Shown here one piece after another: positions 58,513 to 64,000 of a stretch of DNA of 64,000 nt; within the stretch, counting starts at the first letter, position 1, and every line of letters begins with the position of its first letter. The notes below the pieces were generated by a model. That model saw only the letters and a program-made list of their open reading frames with translations, did no database searches and was not told where the DNA came from. The stretch comes from Acrocarpospora macrocephala (GTDB lineage: Bacteria > Actinomycetota > Actinomycetes > Streptosporangiales > Streptosporangiaceae), in the NCBI RefSeq assembly GCF_009687865.1, contig NZ_BLAE01000023.1:33725-97724 (forward strand), given 5' to 3'. The position numbers and the translations under genes were made by a program.

Positions 58513-58524
58513 CAGATTAATCTG
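58513..58524. promoter_or_regulatory. palindrome CAGATTAATCTG containing the leaderless -10 of the kinase operon
   Basis: A perfect 12-base palindrome. On the minus strand TAATCT (58514-58519) ends seven bases before the ATG at 58507. The palindrome thus overlaps the probable -10 and could also be an operator, for example for the operon's own response regulator. Confidence 0.5.
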
Positions 58525-58582
58525 TCCGCGACGTCACGAGTAGCGCTCCATGGACCGGTTCAATCCGATTACAAGTGGTTTG

Positions 58583-58615
58583 CAAGCGCATGCTTGATCC
58601 TTGGCGGGTATCAAG
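58583..58615. promoter_or_regulatory. interleaved inverted repeats upstream of the pseudo-protease/kinase operon
   Basis: CAAGC-GCAT-GCTTG (58583-58596) shares its right arm with CTTGAT (58593-58598), which pairs with ATCAAG (58610-58615) across 11 bases. They lie in the 192-base divergent gap, about 90-115 bases before the ATG at 58700. Likely operator or competing structures; the regulator is unknown. Confidence 0.35.
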
Positions 58616-58699
58616 TGAATGTCGTCACGGTGCCAGCCCTTGTCGGGCACTCGGCGCACTGCGAGTCTGGATCTGTTCCGAGTCGAAGAGGAGGCGGAG

Positions 58700-60196
58700 A
58701 TGCCCCGCCTAGCGGTTATCGCGGGGCTCGGCGCCCTTGGCATGTTAACCATGCCCATGCTGCACCCCCACCCCAGCGGCTCGACCGACCGGATCACTCC
58801 GGGGGCCGTGCGGGTGGAGTCCGAGTCCCATGTCTCGATCACATTATTCGACGACCGCAGCAAGCTGCAGCAGGTCGTCCGAGAGTACGACACCGAACTC
58901 GCCGAGGGGAGCGGTTTCACCGTTACCCCGGACGGGGTGATCGTGACGGCGACGTCGGTGGTCCAGTCGGACCGGGACGCGCGGATCTACGCCGCGAACC
59001 GCGTCTTCGCCGAATACTTCAAGGTCAGTATCCCGGCCGACTTCGAGAAGCACACGATCAGCGACCCCGACCTCAACATCCGGCTGCAGGCCTGCTACCC
59101 GCCGCGCACCCAGAGCTCCACCTGCAACGCCACCGTGACCACCACCGTGATCGCCTACCCCTACCTGCAGCCGCCGCTGCCGCAGGGGCTCAAGGCCGAG
59201 ATCCTGCACACCGGCGACTCCCCGGTGGCCCCGGCCGTGCTCAAGGTCGCCCCGGCCGGGAAGGAAGGGCTGCCGACCGTGCCGCTCGGCGCCGCGCTGG
59301 GCACCACCGTGGAGTCCATCGACGTCATGACGCTGACCACGCCGCCGTCGGCCAAGGCCCCGCCGAAGCTGGACACGGCGCACTTCGACCCGCCGGGCAG
59401 CCGGTCCTTCAAGAAGGAGGACCAGCCCAAGGTCGACAAGCTGGTCGCCAGCCGCGACTCCATCGGCGGGGCGGTCATCGACGACGGCAAGAGCGAAGTG
59501 GTCGGCCTGCTGGCCGGCGGCGGCAGCTTCCCCGCCACCGTGACGCCCGTGGAGGACATCAAGTCCGCCCTCGTCGCGGCCGGGGTGAGCGCGCGCCGCG
59601 GCCCGGTGGACGTGGTGTACGAAAGCGCCCTGGCCTCTTACCACAACAAGCTGTACGCGGCCTCGATCCCCGTGCTGGAACGGGTGCTGAGCCAGCGGCA
59701 GGACCATCCAGTCGCCATCGAGTACCTCCGGATCGCCAGGACCAAGGCGAACACGGGCGAGGACGCGGGCACCAAGAAGCCGAGCACCGCGCCCGTGGCC
59801 AAGCAGAGCACGGGGATCTCCCCCTGGGTCTGGGTGACCGGAGGGGTGGTGCTGGTGGCCGCGCTGGTGGCGATCGCCGTGCCGATGTTGCTGAAGCGGC
59901 GGCGCGGGGGGAACGGCCCCGGCGGCGGGCCGCCGCTGGAGAACGCGGCGCTGGTCACCTCCTGGCCCGCGCAGACCGAGATGTTCCACGGCGGGGGCGG
60001 CTCGCACCCGTCGATACCGCCCCCGCCGCCTGGATCTGACATGTCACCACCACTCGGGCAGGCCCAGCTCGGGCAGCCGATGCCGGTCCAGGTCGGGCAG
60101 ATGGGCATGCAGAAGTTCTGCACCCAGTGCGGCATGCGGCTCGGGCACGCGCACCGGTTCTGCGGCTTCTGCGGCCACGCGGCGGACATGCCATGA
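58700..60196 (+). CDS. degenerate trypsin-like membrane protein with C-terminal zinc ribbon
   Basis: 498 residues from the ATG at 58700 (GGAGGCGGAG just upstream). An N-terminal hydrophobic segment (about 3-20) leads to an exported trypsin-like domain (EGSGFTVTPDGVIVTATSVV). The catalytic His of the usual NAHVV motif is replaced (ATSVV), and the Ser region reads SRDSIGGAVID instead of GNSGGP. It is probably not a working protease. A TPR-like stretch (about 300-355), a transmembrane helix (about 376-400) and a cytoplasmic zinc ribbon (CTQCGMRLG and RFCGFCG) follow. The stop overlaps the Ser/Thr kinase start (ATGA). It may be a sensor for that kinase. Confidence 0.75.
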   Translation: MPRLAVIAGLGALGMLTMPMLHPHPSGSTDRITPGAVRVESESHVSITLFDDRSKLQQVVREYDTELAEGSGFTVTPDGVIVTATSVVQSDRDARIYAANRVFAEYFKVSIPADFEKHTISDPDLNIRLQACYPPRTQSSTCNATVTTTVIAYPYLQPPLPQGLKAEILHTGDSPVAPAVLKVAPAGKEGLPTVPLGAALGTTVESIDVMTLTTPPSAKAPPKLDTAHFDPPGSRSFKKEDQPKVDKLVASRDSIGGAVIDDGKSEVVGLLAGGGSFPATVTPVEDIKSALVAAGVSARRGPVDVVYESALASYHNKLYAASIPVLERVLSQRQDHPVAIEYLRIARTKANTGEDAGTKKPSTAPVAKQSTGISPWVWVTGGVVLVAALVAIAVPMLLKRRRGGNGPGGGPPLENAALVTSWPAQTEMFHGGGGSHPSIPPPPPGSDMSPPLGQAQLGQPMPVQVGQMGMQKFCTQCGMRLGHAHRFCGFCGHAADMP

Positions 60197-61926
60197 CCGA
60201 CGGATCCCCGATTCCGGCCCTGGTCGGCCAGCAGCTGGGCGACTACACCATCGAGGCGGTCATCGGCCGGGGCGGCATGGCCACCGTCTACCGGGCCCGC
60301 GACCAGCGGCTCGGGCGGGCGGTCGCGCTCAAGATCCTCGCCCCGCAGCTGGCCCACGACGCCCGCTTCCGGGACCGGTTCGTACGCGAGTCGCGGCTGG
60401 TCGCCAGCATCGACCACCCGCACATCATCCCCATCTACGAGGCCAGCGAGAGCGAGGACCTGCTCTTCATCGCGATGCGCTACGTGGAGGGCAGCGACAT
60501 GCGGCGGCTGGTGCAGACCCACGGGCCGCTGCCGGTGGCCCGCGCCAACCGGCTGTTCGCGCAGATCGCCTCGGCGCTGGACGCGGCGCACGCCAACGGC
60601 CTGGTGCACCGGGACGTGAAACCTGCCAACATCCTGGTGACCGAGGCCGACCACGTCTACCTGACCGACTTCGGGCTGACCAAGAGCGCCTCCGCGGAGG
60701 CCGGGCTGACCAGCCACGGCCACTTCATGGGCACGCCGCGCTACGTCGCGCCCGAGCAGATCCGCGGCCTTCCGGTGGACGGCCGCAGCGACGGGTACGC
60801 CTTCGCCTGCGTCGTCTACGAGGCGCTCACCGGGCAGCCGCCGTTCCAGCGGGACACCGAGCTGGCGCTGCTGTACGCGCACGTGTCGCACGATCCGCCG
60901 CCGCTCACGCCGTACCGGCCGGATCTGCCGCACGGGGTGAACCAGGTGATGCAGCGGGCGCTGGCCAAGTCGCCGGTGGACCGGTATCCGACCTGCACGG
61001 CGTTCGTGACCGCGCTGCGGGACGCGATCAGCGGGACCGAGAGCGACCACCCGAGCCATCCCAGCCAGCCGAGCAACCCGGGCGCGCGCAGCTGGCCGCC
61101 CCCGGCGGGGACCCAGTCGTCGCCCTACTACCCGCAGCAGCCGTATCCCGGGCCGACATCGAATCCGCCGATGTCATATCCGTCGGTGTCGCATCCATCA
61201 CATCCGTCGCAGATGTCGTACCCGTATGGGCAGCATCCTTCCCATCCGAATCCGTCGTATCCGACGTACGCGCCGCAGACCGTGGCCACCGCCACCCCGA
61301 AGAAGAAGTTCCCGGTCGGGGCGGTAATCGGCGGGGTGACGGCGCTGAGCGTGGTCGCGGCCGCCATCGTCTACGTGGTGTCCCAGAGCGGCGGCGACCA
61401 GAACGCCCCCTGGAACACCTACCCAGGAAACGTCGCGGCGCCCTTCTCCTTCTCCTACCCGGACACCTGGACGTTGAAGGAGTACACCGACCAGCACGTC
61501 ACAGCCGCGGCGGCGGTGGAGGAATTCGACGGCCTCTTCGCCGTCCCCGGCAACACCGACTGGTCCGCCGTAAACCCGATCATCCAGAGCTCCCCCAACC
61601 GAGCCACCGGCATGGTCGCCCAAACCACCGAAACGATCAGCACCTCCAACTCCACCGAAGACCTGCAAACCGGCCTCCAGGCCACCCTGCCCGGCTCGGT
61701 GGCCATCCCCGGATCCCCCGAAGCGACCTCGGTAGGCGGCCAACCCGCCTTCAAAATGACCGGAGTCCTCAGCGACGGCGCCGGCACCGGCCGCCTCGAC
61801 TTCCGCACCTTCCTGGTCGCCCGAACCGGCAAACCCTCCGCCCTGATCACATTCTTCTGCCCCACCGCCAAATGCGACGACGGCATCATCAACACCATCG
61901 TGAACAGCGTGAAGTTCACCAACTAG
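60193..61926 (+). CDS. membrane serine/threonine protein kinase
   Basis: 577 residues. The kinase domain (about 17-275) has the glycine loop IGRGGMATVYRAR, VALKIL with the ATP Lys, HRDVKPANIL, DFGLTK, and GTPRYVAPEQIRG. A juxtamembrane linker (about 277-375) of HPS/NPS/SYP repeats contains many CAT, TAT and TCG codons, unlike the rest. One transmembrane helix (about 376-398) leads to an extracellular domain of about 180 residues without PASTA repeats. It is coupled by ATGA overlap to the zinc-ribbon protein. Ligand and targets unknown. Confidence 0.93.
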   Translation: MTDGSPIPALVGQQLGDYTIEAVIGRGGMATVYRARDQRLGRAVALKILAPQLAHDARFRDRFVRESRLVASIDHPHIIPIYEASESEDLLFIAMRYVEGSDMRRLVQTHGPLPVARANRLFAQIASALDAAHANGLVHRDVKPANILVTEADHVYLTDFGLTKSASAEAGLTSHGHFMGTPRYVAPEQIRGLPVDGRSDGYAFACVVYEALTGQPPFQRDTELALLYAHVSHDPPPLTPYRPDLPHGVNQVMQRALAKSPVDRYPTCTAFVTALRDAISGTESDHPSHPSQPSNPGARSWPPPAGTQSSPYYPQQPYPGPTSNPPMSYPSVSHPSHPSQMSYPYGQHPSHPNPSYPTYAPQTVATATPKKKFPVGAVIGGVTALSVVAAAIVYVVSQSGGDQNAPWNTYPGNVAAPFSFSYPDTWTLKEYTDQHVTAAAAVEEFDGLFAVPGNTDWSAVNPIIQSSPNRATGMVAQTTETISTSNSTEDLQTGLQATLPGSVAIPGSPEATSVGGQPAFKMTGVLSDGAGTGRLDFRTFLVARTGKPSALITFFCPTAKCDDGIINTIVNSVKFTN

Positions 61927-61940
61927 CGGCGGCTTCTGGA

Positions 61941-62561
61941 TTACCGGACTTCTGGATTGGTGGGCCAATCCCGCCGCGCGATCAGTTGCGCCGGGTCGAA
62001 CGAGATCTCGAACGGGGCAGGAAGTGTTGCCACGCTTCCTGCCTCGAAGCGCACGGCGGGCTTGTACTCTTCACCCTCCAGCTCGTAGGTGAAGACGACC
62101 GGAGTCTCAATGATCTCTATCCGCCAGTAGATGGGAATGCCAGCCTCCGCATAGGCGGTCTGCTTCAGAACGCTGTCGCGCAGCTGCGTCTCTTGGCTGC
62201 TGATCTCGACGACTAGCAGAATCTCCTTGGGCTCGAACATCACCCGGGTGAGTTCGATGTCGTCGGCGCGCACGACCGCGAGATCTGAGATGAAGAGGTC
62301 CTCAGGGCCGATCCTCAGGTTGACGCTGCCGAGCATCTCGAACTCAGGAGGTGCGACAGCCTCAAAGATCGCCTTTAGCCGCGAGGCGACACGCTGATGC
62401 ATAGGGGCAGGGGCAGGGCTCACTAGAAGGCTCCCGTTGACTAGTTCGTACCGGTTCCCGTCAGCGGGAAACTGGAGTAGGTCATCGACAGTGAACGGCG
62501 GCTTGCCGGGAAGAACCGTCCATCCAGGGGTCGGCTCTGTCGACGGTTCTTTCGTTGCCAT
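61941..62561 (-). CDS. Uma2 family (DUF820) restriction-endonuclease-fold protein
   Basis: 206 residues from the ATG at 62561 (AGGTGA upstream; a GTG lies a few codons earlier). The PD-(D/E)XK-type core is recognisable: FPADGNRYELVNGSLLVSP, FISDLAVVRADD (Asp), LLVVEISSQET (Glu) and QTAYAEAGIPIYWRIE. Such proteins are abundant in actinomycetes and cyanobacteria; their role is unresolved. The upstream and downstream genes are unrelated. Composition is slightly less GC-rich than its neighbours, which hints at independent mobility. Confidence 0.88.
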   Translation of the reverse strand: MATKEPSTEPTPGWTVLPGKPPFTVDDLLQFPADGNRYELVNGSLLVSPAPAPMHQRVASRLKAIFEAVAPPEFEMLGSVNLRIGPEDLFISDLAVVRADDIELTRVMFEPKEILLVVEISSQETQLRDSVLKQTAYAEAGIPIYWRIEIIETPVVFTYELEGEEYKPAVRFEAGSVATLPAPFEISFDPAQLIARRDWPTNPEVR

Positions 62562-62645
62562 TACGGTCACCTGGCCAGTATCGGGATTCTCCCCCTCCAC
62601 CACGTGCTACTTCCCGAAATTCCGTAACTAATAGTAGTCAGTTTA

Positions 62646-63272
62646 TTACGATAATTCCCATTTTCGGATGCCTTGAAGGATGGCGTTGTGGGTTGCGCGG
62701 GCTAGGCGGCTGCCCCAGAGGGAGCGGGGGCCGCCGAATGGTTCGGGGGGGCCGTGGGTTGGGGCGGCGACGCAGATGGCGTCGGAGGCGGTGCCGGTGC
62801 CGGGGTAGCCGGATTCGAGGAGGGCCTGGGTTTTGGCTTCGGTGATGGTGATGACGGTGTTGACGAGGGCGGCGTCGGTGAGGGGGACGGGGAGGGTGGC
62901 GATGATGTTGATGGTGCCGGGTGGGAGTTCGGGGTCCGCGGTGCCGGCGGGGGCGGCGGCCCAGGTGGGGATGCGGAGGCCGACGGTGGCCAGGGCGGTG
63001 GTGTCGTGGTCGGTGGCTTGGGTGTAGGCGGGGACGTGGGCGGCGGTGAGCATGCCGACGCCAGGGCCGGGTGGGGAGATTTCGGTTAGGTGGGTGGCGG
63101 GGTCCATGCGCGAGTAGTGGGGAACTACCTGGGCGTTGAGGACCCAGTGGCGGGGGCCGATGCCGCCGCCGAGGGGGGCGGAGGAGATCATGCGCCAGCC
63201 GGGGCCGAAATGGCAGAGCAGGGCGGCGAGGTGGGCGCCGTCTTCGTGACGGTGGGTGAGGGTGACGCGCAT
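62646..63272 (-). CDS. cbiZ: adenosylcobinamide amidohydrolase
   Basis: 208 residues, matching the CbiZ family in length and layout: SSAPLGGGIGPRHWVLNAQV, GVGMLTAAHV, INIIATLPVPLTDAALVNTV and TEAKTQALLE. CbiZ removes the aminopropanol arm from adenosyl-(pseudo)cobinamide so the cobyric acid can be reused for B12. The ATG at 63272 overlaps the stop of the upstream ABC ATPase gene by one base (TGATG). The operon therefore appears to import and remodel corrinoids. Confidence 0.85.
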   Translation of the reverse strand: MRVTLTHRHEDGAHLAALLCHFGPGWRMISSAPLGGGIGPRHWVLNAQVVPHYSRMDPATHLTEISPPGPGVGMLTAAHVPAYTQATDHDTTALATVGLRIPTWAAAPAGTADPELPPGTINIIATLPVPLTDAALVNTVITITEAKTQALLESGYPGTGTASDAICVAAPTHGPPEPFGGPRSLWGSRLARATHNAILQGIRKWELS

Positions 63273-64000
63273 CAGCGGTTCGCGGGGCGGATGAGGTGGA
63301 TCACCGGGCGGCCGTGGGTGTGGGTGACCTGGACGTGGGCGTCGAAGTGGCGGGTGAGCAGGGGTTCGGTGAGGACGTCCTGGGGCGGTCCCGAGGCGGC
63401 GGCGTGGCCTTCGGAGAGCAGGAGCAGGGTGTCGGCGTACTGTCCGGCCAGGCTGAGGTCGTGGAGGGTGGTCACGACGGTGAGGCCGTCGTCGAGGCGG
63501 AGGCGGTCGAGGAGTTCGAGGACCTGCTGCTGGTGGCCGAGGTCGAGGGCGGTGGTGGGTTCGTCGAGGAGCAGGATGGGCGCCTGCTGGGTGAGCGCGC
63601 GGGCGAGCACCACCCGCTGGCGTTCGCCGCCGGACAGGTGGCCGAGCGGGCGATCGGCGAAAGCGGCCAAGTCGAGCCGGTCCAGGACAGACCTGGTGAC
63701 GTCGCGATCGTGGGCGGTCTCCCGGGCGAGATAAGGGATGTATGGAGTTCGCCCGAGTATCGCGTAGTCGGCGACCGTCATGTCGGGCGGCAGCAGCGGG
63801 TTCTGGGGGGCATACGCGATCAGGCGGCCCCGCTCGCGCGGTTTCATCCGCCGGACCCCCCGCCCGCCGACCAGCACCTCGCCGTCGTGCGGCAGCAGCC
63901 CCATCATGGCCTTGAGCAGCGTCGACTTCCCCGCGCCGTTGGGCCCGATGACCGCCAGCCAAGCCCCCGCCGGTACGGCCATGCCCACATCCCCCAGCAC
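63272..64000 (-). CDS. corrinoid/iron-siderophore-type ABC ATPase, 5' end outside window
   Basis: The frame is open to the right edge, so the first residues are missing; the GTG at 64000 need not be the start. Walker A is IGPNGAGKST, signature LSGGERQRVVLARAL, Walker B ILLLDEPTTALD, H-loop TTLHDLSLA. The AYAPQNPLLPPDMTVADYAILGR region (in part; positions about 63740-63810) is typical of the BtuD/FhuC/FecE class. Coupled to cbiZ, so B12-type corrinoid uptake (btuD) is likelier than siderophore uptake, but the permease and binding protein lie outside. Confidence 0.9.
   Translation of the reverse strand: MLGDVGMAVPAGAWLAVIGPNGAGKSTLLKAMMGLLPHDGEVLVGGRGVRRMKPRERGRLIAYAPQNPLLPPDMTVADYAILGRTPYIPYLARETAHDRDVTRSVLDRLDLAAFADRPLGHLSGGERQRVVLARALTQQAPILLLDEPTTALDLGHQQQVLELLDRLRLDDGLTVVTTLHDLSLAGQYADTLLLLSEGHAAASGPPQDVLTEPLLTRHFDAHVQVTHTHGRPVIHLIRPANR

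Noticed and set aside
62562..64000. Cobalamin riboswitch for the cbiZ operon
   Set aside because: The operon's 5' end lies beyond the right edge, so no leader can be examined.
1..64000. tRNA, rRNA, CRISPR arrays, insertion sequences or phage genes
   Set aside because: None recognised by eye: no cloverleaf/T-loop pattern, no regular spaced repeats, no transposase or integrase motifs.

Overview
The window is very GC-rich, densely packed and strongly biased to G/C at third codon positions. GTG starts are frequent and many gene pairs overlap by 1-4 bases. It encodes SARP-type and PucR regulators, an F420-dependent reductase, a SigE-like ECF sigma factor, NarL-type two-component pairs and a membrane Ser/Thr kinase. 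This points to a chromosomal segment of a filamentous actinomycete, most plausibly Streptosporangiales-like (an inference from gene content only). I see no insertion sequence, prophage, CRISPR array, tRNA or rRNA.

Layout. 1-10.6 kb: the 5' part of an ArsR/DUF5937-type repressor diverging from an MFS transporter; a histidine kinase followed by an unusual SARP-receiver fusion regulator; nadE; a TetR/DHA2-transporter pair with a TACGATACG operator array; another MFS transporter. 10.7-24 kb: panB, an alpha/beta hydrolase, a cyclophilin lipoprotein, a MocR regulator diverging from a cystathionine lyase-like enzyme and a Ser/Thr dehydratase, an F420:NADPH oxidoreductase, a secreted lipase, LysR plus a small membrane protein, a CdiA_C-like solo protein, map, and an ECF sigma factor with its membrane partner. 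24-36.5 kb: copC and a CopD-CtaG fusion; an XRE-TPR regulator diverging from a tiny secreted peptide gene, followed by a 433-base stem-loop-rich region; pucR and an orphan xanthine dehydrogenase large subunit; an excalibur-domain protein; alanine dehydrogenase; DUF3105, DUF305 and DUF3467 proteins.

36.5-52 kb is the most interesting block. An MBL-fold hydrolase and a cyclic-nucleotide-binding (CNB) protein form one operon. It diverges from a receiver-HTH-class III cyclase that is translationally joined to an ABC ATPase, three tandem paralogous FtsX/MacB-type permeases and a histidine kinase. A flavoprotein, a lone receiver and a NarL response regulator follow. The parts fit a phosphorelay-controlled cyclic-nucleotide circuit (make, sense, possibly destroy) tied to an envelope ABC system. 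This is my main candidate for an undescribed system; the XRE-TPR/peptide pair is second.

52-64 kb: an operon of a DUF6421 protein, an SDR and a threonine-aldolase-like enzyme; a membrane protein; a NarL-type two-component pair; a degenerate trypsin-like/zinc-ribbon membrane protein coupled to a Ser/Thr kinase; a Uma2-family protein; and cbiZ plus the start of a corrinoid/siderophore-type ABC ATPase cut by the right edge.

Several genes (nadE, the dehydratase gene, map, pucR, the kinase at 58507 and, with a weaker hexamer, ald) have a TANNNT-like -10 hexamer exactly 7-12 bases before the start codon. That is the geometry of leaderless transcripts. All functional calls come from reading motifs; no database search was run.
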